Shown piece after piece: positions 12,437-22,565 of a stretch of DNA of 64,000 bases (positions within the stretch are counted from its first letter, which is position 1; each line of letters begins with the position of its first letter). Under the pieces are notes generated by a model. That model had not been told where the DNA came from, ran no database searches, and saw only the letters and a list, made by a program, of their open reading frames with translations. The DNA is from Lojkania enalia (lineage: Eukaryota; Ascomycota; Dothideomycetes; Pleosporales). The stretch covers positions 124,001-188,000 of the forward strand of contig ML986618.1 in assembly GCA_010094045.1 (NCBI GenBank), in the 5' to 3' direction. Made by a program: the position numbers and the translations under genes.

Positions 12437-13455
12437 CTAAGGAGACGAATACTTGTAGCCATACTGTTCTTTGGCTTCTTCGATCTTCTGCTTCAACTCA
12501 CGTTCCTTCTGGGCATACTCCTGGTCTTCCGCCATCCGCTGCAGATATGCCTCGTTGCTGATGCTACTCGGCGACGGCACCGCTAGACCTTTCTGCACTG
12601 CCGGTCGCGCGAGTATCCTCTCCCACCACGACTTGAGATTCGGAAAAGCATCAAGATCCACACCGCTAGCTCGCAGCACGTTCACCCATCCGAAACTCGC
12701 TATATCGGCGATGGAGTACTTATTCCCAACCAAGTAATCTTTGTCCTTCAACTGGTTGTCGAGAATGCCTACAAGCCGCTCTGTCTCGCCTGCAGGGTAG
12801 GAATACAATTAGCGGACACCATCAACAGGGAGGCTTAGGGAGGACAGAAGCTTTTGTATGAGAGGTATCAGTTTGGGCGGAAAGCACCTAGAGGTGTTTG
12901 GCTAAAGCTTAACCACTCATAAAAATTCCTTCCATCTCTATCCGATTCTCACGTACCAGTGTATCGCTGCATCGCATATGGGATTATTTCTTTGGCATAG
13001 CGGTTGAAATGGTTTGCTTGACCTTGCATAGGCCCGAGACCGCCATGTTGCCAGGCCATCCATTGTTCCGCTCTCGACACATCAAAGGGGTCAATGAACG
13101 AGAACTTATGGTCGGGGTCGTAATGTCGAGTAAGATAGGCAAGGATAGCTATCCGAATTAGCCTTAACTTGTAGTTTCCGAGGAATTATCCCGAACCTAA
13201 TCCCTCTTGAACTGCGAATCCGCCTTGATCATGGTCAACTATAACCGGGATTCTTCCGTTAGGTCCGAGCTTGGTGAACCACGGCTCTTTCTGAATGTTC
13301 TGCCCAATGTTGATGGGTTGCCAGGTATATTCTTTCCCATATGCCTCCTTGAGTTCTTCAAGCATGATTGAAGCTTTCCAGCCGTTCGGGGTGGCCCATG
13401 TGAGAAGCTCAATGCCTTTGTTTGCTTTAAGCCCAGTAGGTCGCTCGTTAGCCAT
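12437..13455 (-). CDS. Glutathione S-transferase, Ure2/GstA-like
   Basis: Transcribed leftwards with three exons: 13455-13197, 13148-12957 and 12789-12437, giving 267 aa. Introns are 48 bp (donor GTTCGG, unusual) and 167 bp. The N-terminal thioredoxin-like half has TWATPNGWKASIMLEELKEA, followed by WFTKLGPNGRIPVIVD and the Glu-containing FAVQEGLAILAYL turn that binds the glutathione gamma-glutamyl group. The helical C-terminal half contains WMAWQHGGLGPMQGQANHF, KYSIADIASFGWV (the N-capping box and hydrophobic staple of GST folds) and the family-typical tail KEQYGYKYSSP. It should conjugate or reduce substrates with glutathione in the cytosol. The exon 2 sequence is in frame only after splicing and restores the conserved RHYDPDHKFSF segment. 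I chose the ATG at 13455 because the protein then begins like other fungal members; the frame is open further up but without family similarity. Confidence 0.93.
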
Positions 13456-13546
13456 GTGGGAATAAATTTGCGAAGCTCGTCTGCTAGAGGTATAGAGATG
13501 GAATCTAAATGTAAAATGTTTGGCGACGCATAGGAAGTTTCGAGAG

Positions 13547-13556
13547 CTTTTATATA
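13547..13556 (-). promoter_or_regulatory. TATA box of the GST gene
   Basis: On the minus strand the sequence reads TATATAAAAG, a near-perfect TATA box, about 92-102 bp upstream of the GST start codon at 13455. Confidence 0.55.
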
Positions 13557-14989
13557 TAACGGTATATGGACGAAATGATGGCATTTAGATTTTGCTCAAC
13601 GTGTCAAATCGGCCAGAGAGGGTTCGTCATGAGAAGACTCCCCTTGAACGGCTGCACGACGCTTAGAAATGAGCACGCCATAGGAGCTCAATTCGGTGGT
13701 TCCGGAGATATGCGTATCGCGAAAGTGCATTTCTTACGTGATGCTTGCCCTTTGAGCTCTTGGTAGCATCCCGTACTTGTATTATCAATCAAAAAAGAAA
13801 ATCTCAGGGTGCCTATACGAAGTGGCGTTCATCCCTGTATCGCGGAAAACCCGCCGTACTAGAAAATATGAATAGCACTTTGACTTCAAGGGAATATATC
13901 TGCGCGCACATCGGGCTTTACTATGATCTTGTACAAGTTGCGTGCTATGGCTACTTTTAAACATTTAGGACCCCTCCTACCCATAAATTATCTTCGCGTC
14001 GTCGCCTTCTCGCCTGATTCGCATAGAGCCATTGTCACGAAACGGTGTCCCTTTATTACAACACCACTAATAAGCTCTTAGTATGTCCAATACTCATATG
14101 GTGGCCTTATGCAAGCTTTAGAGCCTTATTACGATTGTAGGAAGTCGTCATTGGCCCTGCGCCTACTGTCGCGCAAATTCATGCAAGGTCGCCATACGGT
14201 GAGCATTTCCAATCAAAGCAATTACCAATCTCGGCTAGTGTGAAACAACTCTGTGCCCGTACGTAATCACCCCAGTGTAGTTGACTTATATCATTGAGTG
14301 AGTCTAACTTGTGGCTATTAGTCTATGGCTGTAACGGGACCGCATGCCGTACGCACGGCACATGATGAGCCAATGGGGTTAGCTCCTTATTGATAAGGGT
14401 ATAGGCCACCCTCTGTACACAATGACACAAGCAACACAGTCCCTCTCAATTTCTTTGAACTCAACTGCCTCTTTCAACCATCACGGTTACAACAGCTGTG
14501 CGGATGCTCAGACTCCGGAACAATCAGCATGTGATACTTAATGACCGTTATACACGTCTTGAGCTTTACAGTAGCGTGTACAATCGATTTTCCGGTTCTG
14601 CACTTAGATTTATTCTCACAGCATAGACCTTTCAACAAGGGGATTTCTAAGCTCATGTTAGCGTATTATAGGGGTAGCTTCGTAGTTAATACTAGTTTCC
14701 AAGTTGAATAATGAAACATTTCATGCTGGAGTATTATTGCTTCAGATCTATCCTGAAAAAAGCATTGACAATGGAAGAGAATCATATGTCTATAAATCCT
14801 TCTACATTCTTGCCTTTAAGCGCGTGTAGAAAGAACCTTGTTTACTCTTCTGGCTGCTACTTTCTAGCGCCAGCACAACTCCAATGCTACTTGTAACGGG
14901 TCCTTTGGCATTGCCCTCCAAGGGCAGGGCCTCGGGTTCCCTACTGGTCACGTGGGTACCTAGATATATACTTCCTCGAGTCCTAAGAG
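13557..14989. other. Gene-poor AT-rich stretch
   Basis: About 1.4 kb with no supportable gene. Frames are short and broken on both strands. It leads into the TPR relic at 14990-15292. Confidence 0.4.
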
Positions 14990-15292
14990 TTACTCCTTAA
15001 GGATTCGTCTCTCACAGAATATTATCTTATACCCCCTTTTTGGCTCTTTAAGCTTCCTGCCTACGTGATGCCTCACAATATCTGTCTCTCTATATGTTGC
15101 TTTTGCCTCCTGCTGCATAGCTGTAAAGTAGTTGAGACACGCAATAAACGTTGGGTGCTGAGAACCGAGCTTCCACTTGTAATCTTCGCACGCTCTCTGA
15201 TAGAGCTTCGACGCTTCGAAATATTGCTTCTGTTTATGTAAAAGGTAAGCAAGGCAGTGGATGGCAGTAGGATTTACAGCCCCTCTTCGTTG
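14990..15292 (-). pseudogene. Relic of a TPR (kinesin-light-chain-type) protein, C-terminal end
   Basis: A minus-strand frame of 100 codons without an ATG ends in a stop at 14990-14992. It encodes a clear pair of TPR motifs of the kinesin-light-chain type: NPTAIHCLAYLLHKQKQYFE with helix B ASKLYQRACEDYKWKLG, then the start of the next repeat SQHPTFIACLNYF. The spacing and the G-x-x-HP-T pattern match TPR_12 repeats that in fungi often form the C-terminal sensor part of NB-ARC/NACHT (NLR-like) proteins. Just upstream a stop codon interrupts the frame and I cannot find a nucleotide-binding domain in the next 900 bp, so this looks like the remnant of a decayed or truncated gene. The final 40 residues (Lys/Arg-rich) are not TPR. 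Confidence 0.6.
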
Positions 15293-16223
15293 CGGTCATC
15301 ATAGTCTTCTAAGGATTACTTCTGTGGACGCCACGCTAAGTTTTTGAAGATCGACTACACGACTAAAAATAAAAATGAATTGATCTATGGCCTTGGTGCA
15401 ATTTATGATGATGTATAGTTGGACATAAATATGGTGTACATGATGGGCAGAACTTTTAGGATATTCACAACTAGACTCTGCAACTATTTTAACTATAGTC
15501 ACAAAACTGTGCTGGATAGATAACCTTCTGGCAAAGATATTGCTTCTAAATATTAATGAATTTCTAGAAGTTAATGTAGCAATCCATAGCTGGGGAAAAA
15601 ATTAGCCATTGGGAGAATCTGATGAATATTCATGATGTCTTCTCTCATTTAGCAGCTTCGCGTCAAAAGAAGAGCAAGTCTCAAATGAATTGGAATCTAT
15701 AAGGCACTGCAGGCCTTCTAGCCATCTTATAGGAGTTCGCATTCTATATATGACATCAGAATGCCTCAATTTCTGGCAACTGGTCTCTTCTCAGCTTCTT
15801 CAAAATGGCTTCGCAAAAAATCCCATGCCCAAAATAGCCCTGTCCTCGCCTATCCTCTGTTTCAAACTACTAGTTCATAGGGCTTCATTATTGGTTCGCT
15901 TGTATGGACCCTTGCAGTTGTAGGTCGAATTAGGCTTAGACTCCCAACTTACCACCCAAAAACAGGAAGGCTTCAAGCCAACGCGATGTCCATAGCCACA
16001 ACTTTCAATCCTCGAACAGCCTCAGCCACTCGCCGTCTCAAACTTTGATAAGAAGGATTGCTTCGAGTCTGGAGGCCTGAAAGGCCTAAAAATGAGGTTA
16101 AGACATCTGTGTCCAATGCATTTCGGGGCTTCTTGTGAACCTCGCACTCTCCTCATACCCAGTCTCTTCCAAGACTTATCTTTACTATTGCCGTGTACTC
16201 TTTAAGGAATTTCTTTGCGGGTG
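15293..16223. other. Intergenic, possibly decayed gene body
   Basis: About 930 bp between the TPR relic and the Cys-rich membrane protein. It contains the promoter of the latter. If the relic once had an upstream part, it should be here, but no frame shows a recognisable domain. Confidence 0.35.
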
Positions 16224-17396
16224 ATGCGCGCCTTAGGTATGGCAAAGATTAACTTTCTTGTATCTCTCATCTTGCTCTTCTCAGTACTGTCATACACCCT
16301 CGAGGTCTCCCCAAACTCGCCATGTGCAAAGAAATGTCTCGACGATCCGGACAAGGGCGACCCAGCAAATCGAGATCACTCACTAACATTCAATCCGGAC
16401 CTATCCTGCTTTGATCGAGAATACAAGGGCAAAAACTCGACACGTGTGGGACGAAAGTTTGCGGATTGTCAGAGTTGCTTAAAGGACACAGGGTATGAGG
16501 ATCCAGAATATGGGGAGCGCGACACTGGATGGTTCATTTGTAAGGCTTTCTGGCTACATGTAGAACTATCCGGCTAATACGTACTACAATAGTCAACAAC
16601 AAGGCCACTGTCGACTGGTGTATTTTTGGGCGCTTTGCGGAAGAATCCAACCCAAACGTCACCGACACGTATCCGTACCAGAAATGCAATAGAGCCTGCA
16701 ATACTATACACTCGTCTATTGACTACCGAGTCAAGTCAGATCCAGCAGGTTATGCGTTTTGCGACTACGAAGGGAATTTTACTGCCGATGCGGATACCTG
16801 TAGGGACTGTTTGTACGATGCGACTGGCTTGACGATCTTGGGGAATAGTACGTAGAGGCACTAATAGCGAATGATTGAAGAAAAGCTAACAGTGGGCAAT
16901 AGTTCTCTCAACCGTCAAAGAAGCTTGTATACAGAAACCTGGGAAAGCATTCCAGCTCGATGTCGACATCTATAATGCCTCCCGCATCCAAATCCCGTCC
17001 GACTCTATGAGCTCGCCCTCGTCCTCCACGACATCTGCCCCGTCGGCGACCGTTTCCTCGTCCGGAAGTTCTGGTTCGGATGGCTCGGGTCTTTCCGCAG
17101 GTGCCATTGCTGGAATTGTACTTGGCGCACTCATCGGCGTCGCCCTCATACTCAGCGCAATACTATTACTCCTACGAAGAATACGGCGGAAGAGAGAGGG
17201 CAAGATTATTGAAATGCCGAATGAGAATGGAAATCGCCCTCCCGAAATACACGCTGGAAATTCCTATTACGATCCGGCAGCTACCAAGAACGGCCAGTTA
17301 TATCGGCAGGAACAGGATACACCTAGAGCAAGCGAGTTATCGAATTCGGGAATGATTGTTGAGTTACCTGCGGCGGTAAATCAATCGCCTAGGTAG
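16224..17396 (+). CDS. Cysteine-rich secreted-type protein with one membrane span
   Basis: Exons 16224-16539, 16593-16847 and 16903-17396 give 354 aa (a second ATG at 16239 would shorten it by five residues and gives an equally good signal peptide). Layout: signal peptide INFLVSLILLFSVLSYTLE; an ectodomain with many Cys in C-x3-C and C-x2-C pairs (SPCAKKCLD, FADCQSCLKD, KCNRACN, DTCRDCLYD) and several N-glycosylation sequons; a Ser/Gly-rich stalk at about 230-262; a hydrophobic span AGAIAGIVLGALIGVALILS; a stop-transfer RRIRRKREG; and a cytosolic tail of about 80 residues. This architecture is common in fungal cell-surface sensors or wall-anchored proteins (often auto-named LPXTG-domain proteins). 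No enzymatic motif is visible. Topology is read from the sequence; a sensing or adhesive role is inference. Confidence 0.85.
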
Positions 17397-19731
17397 TTCA
17401 CATGGGAAGTAATTGCTCCTTTAAATTATTAGGAGTATAAGAGTGTTTCGAGCTGAGTGCCTCCGACATCACCTCATTAGCTTGCATCCAATCTTCAAAG
17501 AGCAGGCCAATATGTTTTTTCACATAGAGTTGCTCCGATGGGCTAGCTGTTAGATTTGATGACCACAAGATATAACACACAAGGTCAGAGAGGCTAGGAC
17601 TGTGGATATTAGAGACCTACGCTATTCGGGTAGTACACAAAGGACTGGTTGTTTTAGGTTTAGGCAGTGAGGTTACTTAGGAGTAGACTTGATATGCGAA
17701 GATGCCCGCATTGAGGGTGAGGAGGCCTGTAACAAAAGTTTTAATTGGAAGAAGAGAATAGATAAATGTTTGTGAGGAGAAAAGGATAGAAGGACAGTAA
17801 GGAGGACAGTAAATCGAGACGAGGAGTCGTTCGAGAAAATCTTAGGTGCAATGTAATTGAAGATAAGCACGACTACAAGTTTCAAAAAATCTAAGAAATA
17901 AATGGTCTAGTGGCAATAATATGACTTAAGAACAGCTAAGGGCATTTCCATCCTGAGTAGTAAGCACCTGCCCTTCCACTGTATTCTGATAAAAACCTCA
18001 TTGGGGAAAGATTGTTTCGAATTTTGGTGAACTGTAGACATATTAGTGGCTGGTAAACAAAGAAATATGGAGCAGTATAGAAGCATTGCATGAATGCAAG
18101 TAAAGAGCGAGAACATGAACAAAAGAGGGAAACCACTAGAGCGGGATGAACTCATGTTGAAATTTCAAGGAAGAAGTAAATCAACAGAAAAGGAAATATA
18201 TTATTTCAAACCTTTCAATGAGGAAAATACTCTAGCAATTTCCGCCAAGTCCTTAGTAACATGATTATGGATAAAGAACCCAAATTCTTTGGCCCTTCAG
18301 CTCGGTACTCCCAAGTTCCTAGAATAGTCACTGACAGTTTGAATAGGTAGAGACACTGTTATTTCATAAAAATCTAGGGGAGACTTTGTGAGGAACAATG
18401 ACGCAATGGGACATCCATCGTCGCTAACGTCAGTAGCGTTTTGTGATGGATGTAGCTAAGCTTTTTGCTGTTTAAGACTTAGTTAAAAGTGGAGGGCGAA
18501 GGTGGACAGGGAAGTAATGTGAGAATAAGAAAGAAGGCTCTTCTTACATCGATAATTTTCCATTTTTCTAGAGCAGATGGAAGGCAATGTAATGTGGATG
18601 AAATACCAAGATCAACTGCTAGCCTCTTGGTACTAAAGCCAATAAATATATCATTTCTTCCTCAACATTCTTTCAGCGGATATTAATGGTGACCGCAAAC
18701 GATGCTAACTAGAAGTAACCCTATATAGGGTGATCACTACCGTATATATTCTTTCGCTTACCCAGTACCTATCGCCAGAGGAGTAGGTACCTGCCTATAT
18801 AAACGCCACGCCCATTCCCAATACCCGTACACTGTTTCTTGCGCCCCCACAATCGCAACCACGGCCGGTATAAGTAGTTAATCACTACAACTAACGCACT
18901 AGCTGACCATATTTTAGAAGAAAGTAAGAGGTAAGCCAGGCAACAAAACACACAAGGAGAAATAAGACAGAGTACCGCCCACTATCTATAAATGTGCAAC
19001 TATATTCTCACAATTTCAGCACACCAGCAACTTCATCTAGGGACACCGTGGCACACGAAGACCAAGCTATCAACATAGTAACCCCACACACCAGCCTTAT
19101 CCCTCGGAAGGAAGCTTCTAGAGAGTAATCTTCTCTTCCCAAGGACGCCAATCTAGCCATCTTCCGCGCATTAGACAACTCCGTATCATCTAGTCAAACG
19201 GCGTCCCTCGCCGACGCCATCTCAACGAACGTCTGACTTTTCTACCCTGCCAACAAATCAACCTATAGAAAGCCCTAAACGCGACGTTTTGTAGGCAAAT
19301 CCACTGCGAGAACACGCCACAACGACTCCGCCTGACACTATAGTGGGTAAAAAAACATCAAGCAGACGTTCTGCTGTTCGACAACGATGAGAGGAAAAAT
19401 TTGGGGCATGTCAGGACGCTGTTGAAGGCGTTCCTGACGAGGAATCCGAAGGCTTGCATTCAGGGGCGTGTTTTTGCGATTGATAGTGTGGAAAAGGCGG
19501 GTTTTCAGTCGGAAACTGTGGGCGAGGGTGTGCTGATTGGTGCAAATTTGGCGTATTGGGAACGAATATCGTGTAAGCCATGCTGGGGGGCGTTTCCGGA
19601 CTGCCGGCATTTGGATAAACCAAGAGCGACGAGATTTTGTAGTGGGGTTCTGTCCACTCAATCGGAGCATCGATACACGAGAGATCATGACTTAATTTCA
19701 CGGAATTATCTTTCGCTACACGCATAGCCTT
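17397..19731. other. Gene-poor stretch with a possible decayed ORF near 19.1-19.7 kb
   Basis: About 2.3 kb without a supportable gene. Near its right end the plus strand has coding-like pieces in different frames: about 19141-19228 (reads KDANLAIFRALDNSVSSSQT then a stop) and about 19380-19570 (reads VFAIDSVEKAGFQSETVGEG among others). They may be parts of one broken gene. I do not recognise a family, so I only note them. Confidence 0.3.
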
Positions 19732-20574
19732 TCATTCTTGTTCTCCTGATTCTTGCGCCGTCCGCCAGTAGACAGCAAGTCCATTTAGAGCGTGAGGATG
19801 TAACTTAAACTCTGATATCCTGGCACACGCTCTTCCCTGCAAAAAGCTCTTGCCTAGCTCGTTGCACTCTTTCATTATCTTCTCCTTCTCCTCAGACTTT
19901 GCATACGGCCCGTAATCATCCAGCACCTCATTCCCAATATACAGCAGCGGATCTTTGCTTTTCAGAAAGATTAACAGGAGAATGTTCCAGTCGACAAACG
20001 GCGCAAACACGAATGAAGTTGGAGAGATATGTGATTCGATATTCGACTCGAGGACCGTGATGTTGAGGGCGGCTAGAAAAGAAATATCGAGGGATGTGAA
20101 AGCAGGTTCTTGTGCATAGAGGCATACATGGGGTCCCGGTTTCGTGGCTAGAATCATCAGCTTGAAGCCTTCACAACAAGAAGTAAGAGCGAGGTACCTA
20201 CCCAATCTAACGACAGCACGGAACAGAACAAGCTGCCACAGGGCACGGAATCGATGTTCCCAATCAAGACTGAAACTCCCAATCCCAATGCACACCGCAT
20301 CATGGACATCCCAATCCCTCTTTCTAAGCATCTCCACTACTTGCACCGCGCACTCCGTGTCTCGCCACCGACCCTCTAATTTCTCAAAATCCTCGCGAAG
20401 CCGCTCGATAGTAAGACCAGCAACGACCCTCGTCGGCTTCGCATGCTGAAGCGCTTCAGTACTCTGTCCGACCTTCTCCTCATTCGACCTATGCGTGACA
20501 ACTGTCCATCCATCGCCAGCCTGTACCTGCCTCCTTTTTACGCGCCCCTTCGAACGCCCGCCCTGCCCCTCCAT
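19732..20574 (-). CDS. SRR1-like domain protein
   Basis: ATG at 20574 and stop at 19732. The frame is open throughout as 280 codons, but a 54-bp GT..AG segment (20148-20201, GTAGGT to CTAG) looks like an in-frame intron: removing it yields VVRLATKPGPHVCLYAQEPAFT, which joins the parts as expected for the family (262 aa). Family features: CIGIGSFSLD (the glycine-rich start of the SRR1 core), YAQEPAFTSLDISFL, then ITVLES and a conserved asparagine/histidine-poor C-terminal half with FVFAPFVDWNILLLIF. SRR1 proteins are named after an Arabidopsis regulator of phytochrome B signalling; in fungi and yeast (Ber1) they have been linked to microtubule and haem-related functions. The N-terminal basic part is disordered. 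Family call from motif and order, molecular role unknown. Confidence 0.85.
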   Translation of the reverse strand: MEGQGGRSKGRVKRRQVQAGDGWTVVTHRSNEEKVGQSTEALQHAKPTRVVAGLTIERLREDFEKLEGRWRDTECAVQVVEMLRKRDWDVHDAVCIGIGSFSLDWEHRFRALWQLVLFRAVVRLGRYLALTSCCEGFKLMILATKPGPHVCLYAQEPAFTSLDISFLAALNITVLESNIESHISPTSFVFAPFVDWNILLLIFLKSKDPLLYIGNEVLDDYGPYAKSEEKEKIMKECNELGKSFLQGRACARISEFKLHPHALNGLAVYWRTAQESGEQE

Positions 20575-21014
20575 CCCTCATTCACCTCTCGGCAAAAGTG
20601 ACAAAGTATGCAGCAGCGTTTCGAAAGGCCGCATGGCCTAGACCCTATCAACAATTACCGAGACTCACATACATATGCAGGGCATTAGAATTAAGGTTAA
20701 TGGCACGGAAGTTGCAATAAGGTTGCGGCGTGCATGGGCGCTTAGGGAGCTGTCAGGAACGGCAAGTTGGGGATATGTAGTGTTGAGTTGGGGACGGCGG
20801 CGCTAAGCAGGGAATATGTGCGGCGAGGAGGTTCTAGCCGGATTGGGAAGAGACAAAGGATGTCCAACCACATACTACAACTTGTGGTAGAACGCAAGCC
20901 ATCTATCATCCCATAGAAGGAGGCATAATTTCGACAAAGCTGTCAATAGAATTCTACGTTGTCTACAAATCGCTACAATCTCAATTGTCAAGAAATCCGA
21001 CGAATACAACCATC
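20575..21014. other. Intergenic between SRR1-like and amine oxidase genes
   Basis: 440 bp holding the SRR1-like promoter and the 3' end of the amine oxidase gene. No gene is visible. Confidence 0.4.
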
Positions 21015-22499
21015 CTACCCCAAAATCTCCCTAGCAACCCTTTCCCCACTCCGAATCGCTCCATCCATATACCCCGTCCAGTACTCCGCCGTCTCCGTCC
21101 CCGCCCAATGAATCCCATCCACCGTCTCCCTTAATGCCCTCCCAAACCTCACCAACGTATTAGCTGGCGCAATCGCAACCGGACCCCCACGACTATACTC
21201 CTCTAACCCCCACCTCTGAATCACCACCTCCTCTGGCCTACCAGCCCTCTCTCCAAAATACCTCACAAAATCCTGCGTAACATTCGCCTTAACTTCATCC
21301 TCAGATAACATGTCGAGATCACGCATAGCATCCCCCGCAATGAAGCCCAGTAAAGCGCCGTATCTGGGCTTCGACGGCGAGTTGTCGAACGTCAGTTTCG
21401 TGCCGCCATAGTCGCTGAAAACCTGCCCCGAGTGATTCCCCGCTTTGCGCCAGAACGGCGTCTTGTATATAGCGATAGCCTTCCCCATAGCGCCCAAGCG
21501 CAGTCGTTTATTGAGCTGGGCCCTAGCATGTGGTAGTGCGGGCGTGAACGCGATATCGTTGATGAGCGGCGGCGAAATGGCTACAACGACTTTCCTTGCG
21601 CGGACCGTGATGCTGGTTGTACGGATTATATAGCCTCTTGGCGTTCTTGCGATTTTCTTGACGGCGGTGTTTAGGGAGATGTGGGAGCGGCCTATCTTGT
21701 CGGCAAGGCGGGTGGGGATGAGCTGGGTTCCGCCTTCGACTCTTTGCGCTTGAGCAGCATCGGGGATGGATACTAGTCTGCTGATTGTCCCTTTTGTGGT
21801 CGAGTTTCCGGCGGATGCTATGTAGGCGATTACATACAAGAGTGATAGCTCGTGTGGTTCTGCTCCGAAGAGGGCGCGGGAGAAGCTAGAGAACATGAAC
21901 CGAGTATCAGATAGGGAATTTGAAGCGTCGATGAACTCTTCTAGGGTGGTAGTATCCCAGGATGAGGCTTTGGGGTGACTCCATGGGGCGTTGACGTCCA
22001 GCTCTGCGGCCCAGCTATCCAGAGTTGCTTGAGCTGCGGCGATCTGAATCAAGGCTTCAGCCGGAACTGGGGGAGCGCCGCCTAGTTCTGGATCCGGTAT
22101 ATAAGGGGTACGTGTATTGTTCCTCCATAAAATAGTGCTGCCGGCATTATATGTGTCGAACGTCTTAAGTCCAAGCTCGTCAATGTATTCAAGCACTTTA
22201 TCTTGCGTTGGTCCAACAAATTCGGCTCCGATCTCCGTGACACCACCGTTGGCTAATCGCTGGTTGAGAATCTTGCCTCCGACCCGATCACGGGCTTCTA
22301 AGACGAGGACGGTTTTTCCGCCATCAAGGAGTTTCTTGGCCGCAGAGAGGCCGGCCAGACCACCTCCAACGATAGCTACGTCCACTGTCTTAGTCTCTCC
22401 AAGGATAATCTGATTAGAAGATACGAAATTGAAGAAAGTAAAGATTAAACAGAAGTAGCACGAGCGAAACAACATATTGACTGGAAGAGAGGGCATCAT
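21015..22499 (-). CDS. Secreted flavin monoamine oxidase-like protein (494 aa)
   Basis: Intronless, ATG at 22499 (a second ATG follows directly). The N-terminus is a signal-anchor or signal peptide (FRSCYFCLIFTFFNFVSS). It is followed by the FAD ADP-binding fold VAIVGGGLAGLSAAKKLLDG (GxGxxG at about 45-50) and ARDRVGGKI, and by the C-terminal FAD signature WAGTETAEYWTGYMDGAIRS. Length and order match the MAO-N/MAO family of flavin amine oxidases, which oxidatively deaminate amines and produce hydrogen peroxide. In mammalian MAO the flavin is bound to a Cys in an SGGC-type motif; here the matching place reads EEYSRGGPVAI without Cys, so FAD is expected to be non-covalent. A signal peptide rather than a peroxisomal tail suggests secretion or the secretory pathway. 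Substrate cannot be told. Confidence 0.9.
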   Translation of the reverse strand: MMPSLPVNMLFRSCYFCLIFTFFNFVSSNQIILGETKTVDVAIVGGGLAGLSAAKKLLDGGKTVLVLEARDRVGGKILNQRLANGGVTEIGAEFVGPTQDKVLEYIDELGLKTFDTYNAGSTILWRNNTRTPYIPDPELGGAPPVPAEALIQIAAAQATLDSWAAELDVNAPWSHPKASSWDTTTLEEFIDASNSLSDTRFMFSSFSRALFGAEPHELSLLYVIAYIASAGNSTTKGTISRLVSIPDAAQAQRVEGGTQLIPTRLADKIGRSHISLNTAVKKIARTPRGYIIRTTSITVRARKVVVAISPPLINDIAFTPALPHARAQLNKRLRLGAMGKAIAIYKTPFWRKAGNHSGQVFSDYGGTKLTFDNSPSKPRYGALLGFIAGDAMRDLDMLSEDEVKANVTQDFVRYFGERAGRPEEVVIQRWGLEEYSRGGPVAIAPANTLVRFGRALRETVDGIHWAGTETAEYWTGYMDGAIRSGERVAREILG

Positions 22500-22556
22500 G
22501 AAGTTGAAAGAACTCGCTTGGTGGGTTTGTTGGACAAAGCAGAATCTAGAGGCAGA

Positions 22557-22565
22557 CTATTTATA
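22557..22565 (-). promoter_or_regulatory. TATA box of the amine oxidase gene
   Basis: Minus strand reads TATAAATAG, about 58-66 bp before the start codon at 22499. The short distance implies a short 5' leader. Confidence 0.5.

Noticed and set aside
13456..13584. 43-residue N-terminal extension of the GST
   Set aside because: Although open and basic like a presequence, the family begins at the ATG chosen; the TATA box at 13547-13556 lies inside the extension, so it cannot be translated from that promoter.
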